Shown here: one piece after another, positions 39,430 through 49,609 of the stretch
Layout: the number at the start of each line of letters is the position of its first letter
Position numbering within the stretch: the stretch's first letter is position 1
Assembly (NCBI GenBank): GCA_024345305.1
Contig: BRON01000009.1
Location: forward strand, 496,001-560,000
Origin: Mrakia gelida
Lineage: Eukaryota > Basidiomycota > Tremellomycetes > Cystofilobasidiales > Mrakiaceae
DNA length: 64,000 bases
Direction: 5' to 3'
Made by a program: the position numbers and the translations under genes
Notes under the pieces: generated by a model
What the model saw: the letters and a program-made list of their open reading frames with translations, nothing else
Databases searched by the model: none
Told to the model about the DNA's origin: nothing

Positions 39430-40160
39430 GGTGAGAGAAACGGGGACGACGGAGAGGGAAGGACGGTGGGGTGGGATGGGCGATGCGGTTTGGGGGAGAG
39501 TGGTGCGTGGTTAGGTTAGGAAGCGATTTGTGATGTTTCTGTGTGTGGTTCGGAAGGTGGGAGAGAGAGAGAGAGAGACAGAGAGAGCGGGTCGGTCAGT
39601 CGAGCGAACGAAGGGAGACAAGGAAGGGAGGGAGGGCCGACGAGGTAAAGTAGGTCGAGGAATTGGGACTGGAAGATGGGAGTGGGGTGGGAAGAGTGGT
39701 AAGTACATAGGACTCGTTGAGACGGGAAGGGAAGTTGCCCTCCGAAACTGACCCGAGTGAACCTCTTCTTCGTTCGAACTTCCAGACTGCTCGTCCAGGT
39801 TGGACCGAGATCGTCTTAATCGTCGTCGCCTCGACCAGATCCTCTACCAACTTTGTTGACTTTCGGTGCCCACTCCATTTTCCTCTATCCTGCTTCGTAT
39901 ACTCCCCTCCCACCGCCCGAGCCTGTCGAAAAACCGCCGAAGCCTCGAGGCCGTTGGTGGTGGCCTGCGTGAACGAGATAATACTCAGGCTCGATCTCGC
40001 TCGTTCTCTCCCTTGTTTTTCTTTTTGCCTCTCTCTCTTTCTCTCTCTTCTTACTTCTCGCCTCGTCACCTCTTCGATGCATACCCTGTCCCGAACGTTA
40101 TCTTTTCTTACCCTTCGTCCTTCGTAGTACCTACCTACTTCTCTCACTCTCGCTCTGGAT
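39430..40160. other. Convergent 3' spacer, DCP2 and aminotransferase
   Basis: About 730 bp between convergent stop codons, holding a GA dinucleotide tract at 39560-39588. A GTGAACC...CTTCCAG stretch near 39750-39785 could be a 3'UTR intron. No coding exon is supported. Confidence 0.4.
39560..39588. repeat. (GA)n microsatellite
   Basis: About 14 GA dinucleotides with one CA interruption, in the 3' flank of DCP2. Confidence 0.85.
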
Positions 40161-42392
40161 TCATACCTCACCGCGTTTCCTCTGCCACTTCTCGAGGAAC
40201 GGACCCATCAACGCGAGCCCTTCCTTCAGCGTCTCCGTCGACGAGACGTACCCGATCCTCAGATGATTCCGAACTCCGAAGCAGAGCCCAGCGGGAACGA
40301 CCATCTGCGACGAAACCAGCGAAAACAAGACGCGTGCGTCAGTTCGTTTTTACCCTTTTTGCTCGTCCTCCTCGACCTCGCTCAGAACAGAAAGATACTC
40401 ACCACCCCAGTCTCCTCAAACAGCTCCTTACTAAACTGCACATCATCTCCTTCCTTCCCAGCTCCCTCCCCCAAGTTCAGCAACGCCGTCGTCCCAGCGT
40501 TCGGGACCGTCCAAGTCACTCGTCCTTCCTGCTTCGCGACCCAGTCTTCGAGGATGAGTCGGTTGGTGTTGGCGAGCTCGATGTTCCGCTGGAGGATATT
40601 AGGTCGGACTGTAGGGTCGAGAGCGATGGTGGCGAGACGGGAGGAGATGATGGAGCAGGAGATGATGTTGTAGTCGCGTCGCTTTGGTTTGGAGGGAAGA
40701 GAGAGGGGAGAAGATGGTTTGGCAATCAGCTCGGGCGAGCGAGGCAAGGGAGAGGGATAGGAGAGTCACCAGGAGAGCTGCATCAACGATGGTCTAAAAA
40801 AGAGAGAGAAAAGAGGTGAAACGTCAGGCTCCAGTTCGAAAGGGGAAGCACGCGTCGAGAAACAAAACGAACCTGATCGTTGCTCGCCAGCCAACCGATC
40901 CTCAGTCCGGCCAGCGAGTAAGCCTTACTGAGACTTCCAGAAACCACAGCGTGGGGGTACCCAAGCTCGAGAACCGAGAGAGGAGCCTCGTCCTCCTGGT
41001 GGTGGAAGACGGGGCGGTAGACCTCGTCGCTGCAAACGAAAGCGAGATCAAGGTCAGTTTGCGAGTCGTCTCTCCGCGTGAGAGCACCCTCACTCACCTG
41101 AAGAGCACACATCCAGGAGCAGCGTACTCCTTGATCGCTTCGACGATCTGGAAGGACGAAGCAATGCGACTCAGCGTCGAGAACGAAAGAGAACAAAGCG
41201 AAACGCGAAACGCGACGAGCTCACCTCAAGCAACGTCTTCGTCGAGATGAGTCGACCAGTAGGGTTGTTAGGGTTGTTGATGATCACCAAGCTCGTCTTG
41301 GGAGTTAAGAGCCTCTTGAGGTCCGACTGAGCGAGACCAGACCGATATTTTTAATCAGTTGGGGAAGACGAGACGACAAACGGACACGTCGTCGACGACG
41401 CTCGAACTCACAACGTTCGGAAGCCAATCCTCCTCCGCTTTGAGAGTCCATCTCGATACCGTCGCACCGAAGGAAGCTGGAGTCTCGATCCTGACACCCC
41501 GAACCGAAAGAAGAAAGGGGATCAGCTGCCATCCTCACCACCGAAACGCGTCGTCGTCAACCAACTCACAGCTGCTGATAAGTCGGATCCACGCAAACGA
41601 CGTGATCCCCAGGCTTGCAGAGCGAGAGGAGGAGCAGGAAGTTGGCTGCGATGGCACCTTGCTGTTCGAATCAACGTAACGTCGTCGCAGGGAGGAAGAA
41701 GCTCAGCGATGGAGAGTCGACTCGACGACGGAGAAGAGAAGGTCGAGGTGAACGGACCGTAACAACGACGTTCTCCCCTCTGATCCCAGCCTCGACATCA
41801 AACAAACTAGCGATGTTCCCCCTCAGTTCCGGAGATCCTGATCCCACCGAACACCAAACGGAGGTCAGTCCAGTCGAGCGAAGCGAGCAAACGGACGCAA
41901 GAACGTCTCGCATCAACTCGACTCACCCAAAATATCCCCATAAGTCATCCTCTCCTCAAACACCCCTCCTTTCTGGTTCACAAACTCCTCCGGCGTCGTC
42001 CCAGCATGGGCAAGAAGCTCTCTGATGGAGATGGAGTCGCAGCAGGTTTCGGCGATGTTGTACTTGGGGGGGAGCGGAGCGGAGGAGAGCGAGTGGGTGG
42101 GTGTGAGCTTTCGATGGGTTCGAGGGAGGGAGGGGAGGGAGAGAGGAAAGAGAGGGAAGGAAGGGACGAACTTTAGCTGTAGTTTCGTACTTGTCCATCC
42201 AGAGTTCGACTTCGAAGGGGCTGCCGGCGAGAGAGGAGGGGAAGAGGAGAAGAGGGGAGGGGAAGGGAAGGGAGAGATGGTGAGCTTCGTTCGAGGTCAA
42301 GTTCTCCCTTCCCTTCCCCCGGAGTGAAGCTACGAGATCGCTCGAGGTCTAGAAGAGGGGACGAAACTGAGAGCTTACGAGAAGGCTACCAT
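40161..42392 (-). CDS. PLP-dependent aminotransferase, class I/II
   Basis: Exon 1 is five codons (MVAFS) spliced to PFEVELWMDKYETTAKYNIA and ETCCDSISIRELLAHAGTTP. Fold-type I blocks follow: TYGDILGSPELRGNIASLFD, VVVTQGAIAANFLLLLSLCK, IINNPNNPTGRLIS (the NPNNPTG motif), SDEVYRPVFHHQEDEAPLSV, SGSLSKAYSLAGLRIGW (PLP lysine codon near 40924-40926) and LVRPNILQRNIEL-like and LRIGYVSSTETLKEGL segments. Stop at 40161 after KWQRKRGEV. It is most like the fungal aminotransferases annotated as capreomycidine synthase or kynurenine-type transaminases. Substrate is unknown. All cofactor residues I can see (N, D/Y, K, R) are present. About eleven introns with good phases. Confidence 0.88.
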
Positions 42393-42718
42393 GTTTGAAA
42401 AGTCGGCGAAGAGGGTGGATGGTGGATAGGAGGCAGGAAGTCTCGAAGTCTCCTTCTTTTCAGCCCTCCTTGCGTCGAGACGACCGAGGCAGACGCGGTC
42501 GTCTCTTTTTCTCTTTACGAAGGCCGCCCCGTCCTTCCTTCCCTATCTTTTCGAACTCTCTTTCGAGTCCCCGTCTGTCTAGTACACGTTATCCTCCCTC
42601 CATCGCCTGACTCGCCGAACTCGTCACTTGCTCTCGCGAGCTCTCGCCCTCGTCCAAGGTGATGGATGATTCTGGATTCACATTTCGGTTTTATCCCCTC
42701 CCCTCCCGTCCGCTCCCT
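42393..42718. promoter_or_regulatory. Aminotransferase upstream region and ribosomal-protein 3' flank
   Basis: 326 bp with no supported exon. It is the likely promoter and 5'UTR of the minus-strand aminotransferase, plus the 3'UTR of the gene ending at 42719. Confidence 0.4.
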
Positions 42719-44441
42719 CTACTGCTTCCCCCAGATCCCCCCATCCTGAAGAACCTTCAGCCTCTGCTCCTCGATGTAGTGCCACGTCCATTCGGGCATC
42801 CTGCTCTCCAGGAGAGGGAGGACGTTGGCGTAGAAGAACCGAGAGGTGAAGGCGGCTCCCTGGAAGAGACGAACGAAAGAGAACGCGTGAGAAGAGGGAG
42901 AAGGGAAGGTCAGTACAAAGAGGGTGAGGGAATTGAAGGGGAGAGGGTGGGGGAGAAGAGGGAAGGAGTGGAAATGGTGGGCGAGAGCGCGAACGGAGGG
43001 GATGGAGGATGGAGGGAGAAAGGGAGAGGGAGATGGGAACGAACGTAGGCGTGCGAAAGGCCACCGAAGATGGACTGAACGATGGATCCTTGGAGAGAGG
43101 CGGTGGAGCCGCTGGGAGATTGAGCGGCCTGGAAGAGGGGAGATAAGAAGAGAAGGGAAAAGAAGAGAAGGTCAGTCGAGTGCGACGCGTCCAGAACGTG
43201 AAAGCGAGGAGCGATGAAGACGCGTGGAGAGCTCTGCGCGGTTCCAGTCCTCCATCATCAGCTACCCGAGCTCCGACGAGCGAGCTGCACGCCACGCTCG
43301 GAGAGCCGAGACGAGGAAGAGGGAGGAAAGAAACGAGGAACTCACATGTTGGGTAGGGTTGTAGAGCATGACTCCGTCCACCTTCCACTTCTGACCCACG
43401 AACGACCCCAGCACGGACTCGGAAAGCACGGAATCCATCAACCCTCCAGGTGTTCCATCTCCCCGCTGCTCTCCTCCTGCCAGGACGACGTAGTCTCGGT
43501 TGACGAAGTTGGCGGTCGCCTGCTTCCTCGCCTTCTTCGTCGGCAGGTCCAGAATCGCCTCCTCCTCCTCGTCCACCAGCTCCTCCTCCAACACCTCAAG
43601 ACCCTCTGATGAAGACAGGTCCTCCTCCTCCTGCACGACGACGACGACGGGTCCGACCTCCTCCGTCGCTCGCTGAGTATCGATCAGGATCGACCCTCCT
43701 CCGAGCTTGCTAGCCTTCCTCTGCGCGTCCGCCTGAAGGAGGAACATCTGCAAGTGCATCTCGAGGACTCTCCTTCCCATGAAAACCATCTTGAGGTTGT
43801 GAGGAGCTGTTCCTCGTTGAGCTGGAGGATGGGACGAGTGGGTGATCATCTGAAGAGCGAGTTCCTGGTTCAACGCTGTTGAGGGGAGGGCTGAGGCTCC
43901 TCCGAGGAGGGTTTGGAGGAAGAGGAGAGGAGGGAGGGTTTGGGGGTGAGGGAGGGAGGGTCGAAGGTCGGACGGTGGGGAGGAGGCGGGAGGGAAGGAA
44001 GAAGAGGAGGAGGAGGAAGGGGTAGGGTGAAGTCCGAGGGAGGAAGGGTCTTGAGAGTAGACGGAACGGAAGGTGGGTCGGGTGGGGTAGGTGGTGGAGA
44101 GGGGGTGCTGGGAGATGGGTTTGCTGGGGAGGAGATGGGCGGCTGTAGCAGTAGCAGTGGGTATAGAAGGAAGAGGGAGGAAGAGTGGACGAGAAGATGG
44201 TCAGGTCGAGTTGAAGGTCAAAAGAAGATCGGGAGGAGACGTCCTTCTCTCTCTCTCTCTCTCGCTCCCTCCCCTCCCAGCAACACCTCGTAGATATACG
44301 AACTCCAAACGAAGGTCGTCGTTACTCACGCTTCAACGAATCCTTGAAATATGGGTTCTCGAGAACTGTTTTGTCGAAGTTCCTGACCTTGTTGGCCATG
44401 ATGACCGACTTGTAGACCTTTCCAACAGCTTTCTTGCCCAT
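42719..44441 (-). CDS. RNase III-fold protein, probable mitochondrial large-subunit ribosomal protein (mL57/mL44-like)
   Basis: Starts MGKKAVGKVYKSVIMANKVR; after an intron come a basic/Ser-Pro-rich stretch (TTYPTRPTFRSVYSQDPSSL) and ALNQELALQMITHSSHPPAQ, then APHNLKMVFMGRRVLEMHLQ. Later blocks are ATANFVNRDYVVLAGGEQRG, VLGSFVGQKWKVDGVMLYN, QGSIVQSIFGGLSHAY and TSRFFYANVLPLLESRMPEW. The H-N-x-x-(M/L)-x-x-x-GR-x-(L/V)-L order and the late G-G-x-x-x-x-x-G block suggest a non-catalytic RNase III fold, as in fungal Mrpl15 (mL57) or Mrpl3 (mL44). An acidic insertion interrupts the fold. There is no catalytic E-x-L-E-F-x-G-D box, so nuclease activity is unlikely. Assignment is moderate. Confidence 0.55.
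44246..44264. repeat. (TC)n microsatellite in an intron
   Basis: About nine TC dinucleotides within the first intron of the RNase III-fold gene. Confidence 0.75.
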
Positions 44442-44779
44442 CTTGAGGAGAGAAAGGGGGGAGGAAAAGGAAGTGGAGGGAGAGCGGCCTCGGAGAGGGA
44501 AGGTCGAGGAGTGTAGAGGGGAGGGGAGAAGGTCGGAGGGAAGGTGGGTGAGGGTTTGAAGAGGAAGAGAGGAAGGGAAGGGAAGGAGAGGAGAGAGCTC
44601 GTTTTTGGAATCGAAAAAACGACCTCAAGCCCGTCGCCTCCTCCCCCTTGTTCTTCTCTCTCTTCAACTACAGCAACCTCGTTCCACTCCTTTTCCGGTT
44701 CTCCACCCACTCTTCACCCCTCCTCCCACCTACCTCCCATCTTACCCGAGCTTCGAACTCTCTGGATTGGATCAAGAAG
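44442..44779. promoter_or_regulatory. Divergent promoter region, RNase III-fold gene and eIF3g
   Basis: 338 bp between divergent start codons of two translation-related genes. A pyrimidine-rich stretch (about 44630-44760) precedes the eIF3g ATG, consistent with its leader. Confidence 0.5.
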
Positions 44780-46866
44780 ATGTCGACAACCGAGACGTGA
44801 GTTCAACGAGCTCTCCTCCTCCATCAGCTCGTCCGCTGTCTTCCCCTTCCCTCCTTCCTCTGAGCTGACCTTGCTTGCCTTCTTCGTCGCATGTAATATC
44901 GCAGCAAACCTAAGACCAACTGGGCTGATGATGTTGAGGAGTCTGGTACGTTACTCTTCCCTTCAGCGTTCGCTCGTTCAGCTTGACCAGCTCGTGCGAC
45001 GTCGAACAACCCCTTCCCCCTTCCCTCCTTCTCTTCGCCGCCCTCCTGCCCTGCTAATCGTCCCTGTCTCTCTTCGTCTCACTCTCGCAGAGACTCTCCC
45101 TGCCGCTACGGAGACTATCGGTGCTGATGGTATCAAGACCATCGTCGAGTGGAAGTTGAACGAGGAAGGAAAGAAGGTCAAGGTCAGCACAAATCCACTT
45201 CCCTCCTTCCTCCCTTCTTGAGCTCGCCACCACCTTCCTCGCTCTTACACGAGCTCATATTTCGTCTCCCCTTGATCTCTTGCCACCCTCAGGTCACTCG
45301 AAAGATCAAGCGAACTCTCCAGACTCAACACGTTTCTCACAGCGTCGCCGAGAGGTCTCGATGGGCAAAGTTCGTCGCTTCCTCCCCTTCCCTCTTCTTC
45401 GCGTTCGTCGACCGACCCACCTCTGACCTCTCCTCTCGCCTTCACTCGTTAATATTTAGGTTCGGAGCCGAGAAGAACTCTCCTCCCGGTCCCAACAACT
45501 CGACCACCACCGTCGGAGAGAACATGCAGTTCAAGCTCGGAGTCGGAAAGGCCGTTCGTCCAAAGCTCTCCCTCCTCCTTCCTCCTCTTCTCTCGTCACG
45601 TCCAAAGCTGACCTCCTCGTTCCTGTCTTTGTTCCTCGCTGATAGGCTGAGGAGACCAAGGAGGAGACCGACGAGGCCAAGGCTCTTTCCAAGGTCAAGA
45701 AGATCGTCTGTCGGTTGTGTAAGGGAGATCATGTACGTTTCGCGTCTTCGTGCCTCCTCTCCTTCTCGTTCCGCTGCTGGCTGCCCCTCGAACGAAGTCA
45801 AAGCTGACGGCATCTTTCTCTCGCTCACCTTCTCCAGTTCACCTCCAAGTGTCCCTACAAGGAGACCCTCGAGGGAATCGGAATGTCCAACGGTCAGTTC
45901 AGCCCCGACCTCTATCTGTACCCTCCTCTGCCCTCTTCCTTCTACGCGGCCTTCGTCTTCGAGAGTTCGGTCGCGCTGGGAGAGGAGACGCGCCGTAAGC
46001 TTCAGACTCGAAGAACCTTTCGCTGACCACTCGCCCTCGACCTCCTTGCTTTCCTCTCCCTCTCGCAGACACCCCCGACTTCGGAGCCGACCCTACTCCT
46101 GGAGAGCAGGCTGCTGCTTCTGCTCCTTCCGGAGGTATCGGAGGAAAATACGTGCCTCCGTACGTACCTCTTCATCACTCGCGTCTTCTCCTCGAAATCT
46201 TCAACAGCTTCAGCTCGCGTCCCCTTCCCTCGCTGACCTTCCCACCCCCCCCTTTCTCCAACCACCCACCCACCACTCACCCACCCGTCCCCCACCCACC
46301 TCCCGCCCGCCCGCCCCCTCCAGTTCCATGCGTTCCGGAGGATCCACCTCCCGCCCTTCCGCCGACTCCAAGTACCCCGGTCCCGGAGGAGGAGGAGCCT
46401 CTCGAGACGACCTGCCCACCCTCCGAGTCACCAACGTTTCCGAGGACGTCGAGGAGGACGATCTCAGAGAACTGTTCCAGAAGGCCATCGGAGGAGAGAA
46501 GGGGGGAAGGATCGCGAGGGTGTACATTGGGAAGGATAGGGAGACGGGCGTTAAGAAGGGGTACGCGTTCGTTTCGTTCGAGAGTAGGGAGGTGGCCCAG
46601 AGGGCTATGGAGAAGGTTCATGGGAAGGGTGAGTGCTGGGAGTTTCTTTCTTTCTCGCTGTCGACACTTGGGAGTTGGGTTCGAAGGGATGAAGAGGGAG
46701 CGGAAGAGGGAGGGACGAGACGAGACGAAGAGGCGGACGCGACGAACGAAGAGCTTCGAACTGACCTCCCCCCTTCCCTCTTCTTCGGTCGTCCCTCTCA
46801 GGTTACGCCAACCTCATCCTCAACGTCGCGTGGTCGGCACCCAGGGCCGAGCGTCCGGCGGCTTAA
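44780..46866 (+). CDS. TIF35: Translation initiation factor eIF3 subunit g
   Basis: Starts MSTTE; then TNWADDVEES, TKTIVEWKL-like DGIKTIVEWKLNEEGKKVKV and TRKIKRTLQTQHVSHSVAER, which is the eIF3g N-terminal domain. The CCHC zinc-binding segment is CRLCKGDHFTSKCPYKETLE, followed by GGKYVPPSMRSGG. The C-terminal RRM has RNP2-like LRVTNVSEDVEEDDLRELFQ and RNP1 GYAFVSFESREVAQRAMEKV, then ANLILNVAWSAPR. Stop at 46866. eIF3g bridges eIF3 and mRNA during scanning and helps re-initiation. All expected segments are present in order, separated by about seven introns. The gene ends about 275 bp before the first recognisable MFS exon. Confidence 0.95.
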
Positions 46867-47141
46867 ACTCGACTCTTCGAGTTGGGTTCGGGTTGGGTTT
46901 TCGATTTCGCGAGTTGGAGAGATGTGTATGGGTTTTTCTGATCTGTCGCTTCGAGCTTCGTTCGACGGTCGCAAAGTCACGCTGGCCCTGAGTGCGAGAG
47001 AAAACGTCGACGAGGTTTCTTTCGAAGAGAGTCTGGGGGGTAGGGGAGGATGTGTTTTGAGAGCTGAGCGAGAGAAAGCTTCGAAGTCGCTCCCTTCCGA
47101 AAGCCGTCCTGACCTGCCTTCTGTCCTCCTGCGATCAACAG
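46867..47141 (+). other. Short spacer ending in an orphan intron tail
   Basis: It begins right after the eIF3g stop. The last 60 bp or so (CTGACCT then ATCAACAG, ending at 47141) look like the 3' half of a normal intron. In between, no frame encodes a membrane helix. An ATG at about 46922 opens about 30 hydrophilic codons that could join the next exon in phase only through a weak GTTTCT donor. Confidence 0.5.
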
Positions 47142-49392
47142 GGTTGCCGAGTCGCGGATATCACCAACCCCAAGATCGTCTTCATCGTCGGTTTCCTCTT
47201 CCTCGGTCTCTTCTCAATGGGTGTTGGGCTGAGCAAGGACAAGATCACCCTCCTCGTTTTGCGAGCTTTCTCTGGACTTGGGTTCGTACACGCTTCTTCC
47301 AGGACTCGGTTTTGTCACTATCACTGACTCGATGTCTTCACTCGTATCCACAGAGCGTCTTTGACCATTCCTGCTGCTACCAATCTTATCATCCATCTCT
47401 TCCCTGAGCCCGACAAGCAGGCGACGGCCATCGCGATGTGAGCCCCTTCTCTCTCTACGGCTCCTCATCCCGTTCTTTGCTGACCCTCGGTCTTCTGTCT
47501 CTTTCCAGCTTCGGAGGTTCGGGAGCGATCGCCAACGTTCGTCGCGTCTCTCCTTGCTCTTCTCTCTCGACGCTTCGCTGATTCTCCCCTGGTCCTCTTC
47601 TTATTTCCTCCAGATCTTCGGTCTCATCGTCGGAGGCGCTCTTCTTCTTGGAGGATGGAGTTGGATTTGTGAGTGATCTACTTCGCTCATACTTCTCTGG
47701 AGATCAATTTTGCTGACGATCTATATCTTCTTCCTTTCCGCCTCGCAGTCTACTTCTCCACCATCATCGCCACCCCTCTCGCTCTTCTCTGCATCTTCCT
47801 CATCCCCACCCCTCCCGCTCACGTCGATGCCCCCGTCTCGGAGAAGGATGGAATCGAAGTCGCTCCCGTGCGAAAGCCAAAGATGGATTACGTCGTTCGT
47901 CGCATCTTCTTCCTCTCCTTCCTCACCACTTTCTCAAGCTGACCTTTCCCGTCGTTACTTACAGGGTACCTTCCTTCAAACCGGAGCTATCGTCCTTCTC
48001 ATCTATGGATTGACTGAAGCCAATGGTGAGTCGCATCTCGATTTCTGATCGAGCTCTCGACGCCGCGTCTCGCTCACCCTCGTTCTTGTTTCTTCTTCTT
48101 CTTCTACTCTCTCGTAGTCAAAGGATGGCGCGACCCAGCCACCATCGCGACCGTGATCATCGGTGGTCTTCTCTTCCCCGCCTTCTTCTACTGGGAGTCC
48201 AGGATCGACCCCATCGACGCTCTCATCTCGCCTCAAATGTGGAGGATCTCGAACTTCGCCCTCCTCGCCATCTTCGGACTCAGCATCGGATACTGGTGAG
48301 TCTAATCGACTCGCTCCTACTCAGCAGGTAGAGCCTTGGGGTTGCAAAGTGTGGCAGCGAGAATGGGTGCTGGAAGCTGCGTCGCGGGACCTCGACGTTC
48401 CCTCACTGACTTGCCTTCCCTTTCTTCTCACAGGTTCTTCGAGGCTCAGGTCGCCTTCTCTGATAGGTTCCAAGGCGAGTGGGAGATCAGTGGAATCATG
48501 ACGGCTGTTAGATTCGTGAGTCTAAGCTATATCTTTCGTCCGCTGCTTCGACATGCGTCGAGGCTCATTCTCCTCGTTCTTCGCTCTTCGCTGACTCCTT
48601 TCTCCTCTCCCCGCTACCTCACAGCTCCCCTCCAGAATTTCCGCTACCGCTGTAATGATCGCCGCCCAAAACATCCCCCTCAAGCGCTTCCCTCTCCGCT
48701 ACCGACTCATCAGCGGAGCCGTCGTCGCTGCCCTCGCCATGTTGATGTTCAGCTTCGTCGACTCGCGATCCGACTACTGGCCTCTCATCTTCCCTGGACT
48801 CGTTCTCGGAGCTGGAGGTGAGTTATTCATCATCCTTCACGCGACGGCTCTCATCTTGTCTTCTTCGCCCTGATCTCGTTGCGATCGGCTCCCTCCCTCT
48901 TTCTTTCCCCTTCGCCTTCTCTCTCCAGGTGCCGCCATGGCTTTCGTTGGAGCGTACGTAGCTCTCATAATGAGTGTACCAGCTGAGCACTCGGGGTAAG
49001 TTCTTTCTCTCAGACTCTCTCTCTCCCTCTCTTTCCTCCGACCTTCGTTCGACGCGTCGTCCTGACCTCCCTCCCTTCCTCTCTTTCTTCTCAGTGTTGC
49101 CGGCGGACTCTGGAATTCCGTACTTCAACTCGGAGCCGCCGCCCTCCTCTCCATCACCTCAACCATTCAAGTCGCGTTCCCCGAGTTCCCAGGACAGGTC
49201 GGACCTTCTCAACACGGCTACAAGTACGGATTCCTCTTCGCCATGGGTCTGCTCCTCGTCAAAGCAGGTCTCATCGTCGCTCTCTTCAGAGACCCGCTCG
49301 CTATGCACACTGCTGCTACGGAGGATACCGTCGTCGGTGCTGAAGGGGACGGCGCAGAGGATTCGAAGAAGGAGGTCGAGTCGTCCTCGTGA
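47142..49392 (+). CDS. DHA2-type MFS drug transporter, N-terminal two helices missing
   Basis: The first recognisable exon starts GCRVADITNPKIVFIVGFLF, i.e. at motif A of helix 2-3, then LRAFSGLGASLTIPAATNLI, GGSGAIANIFGLIVGGALLL, FYFSTIIATPLALLCIFLIP, TGAIVLLIYGLTEANVKGWR, ISNFALLAIFGLSIGYWFFE, AVMIAAQNIPLKRFPLRYRL and AEHSGVAGGLWNSVLQLGAA. Stop at 49392. About ten exons join in phase without stops. Family members are 14-helix proton antiporters for drugs or metabolites at the plasma or vacuolar membrane. No helix 1-2 coding lies upstream, so this is either 5'-truncated, possibly a recent pseudogene, or uses an unusual leader. The start is not assignable. Confidence 0.75.
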
Positions 49393-49609
49393 ACGGCTTT
49401 GGATTAGAACTAGACTCGACATATTTGTAGACTTGTGCGACGAACCCTTAATTTACTGCTCCATAGATTTCACCCTTATTATAAAACTATGTAACTGCCT
49501 GAGATCTCTAGCCGGCGCGGTCTCGCCCGAAAGTTGACTCTCAAGCTTGACTCACCGAACCTCCCTCCTTCGCTTTCAACCATCATACAACCCCCTCCTT
49601 TCGTTCAAG

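Noticed and set aside
37830..39434. A 534-codon open frame overlapping DCP2 in another plus-strand frame, plus long minus-strand frames there
   Set aside because: Composition is Ser/Pro/Arg repeats from the CCT/CAA-rich DNA. The DCP2 frame carries the Nudix domain and conserved tail motifs, so the others are shadows.
45149..47407. A 752-codon plus-strand frame spanning eIF3g and the MFS start
   Set aside because: It runs through several clear introns and the eIF3g stop in a different frame, and its translation is low-complexity Ser/Arg/Pro.
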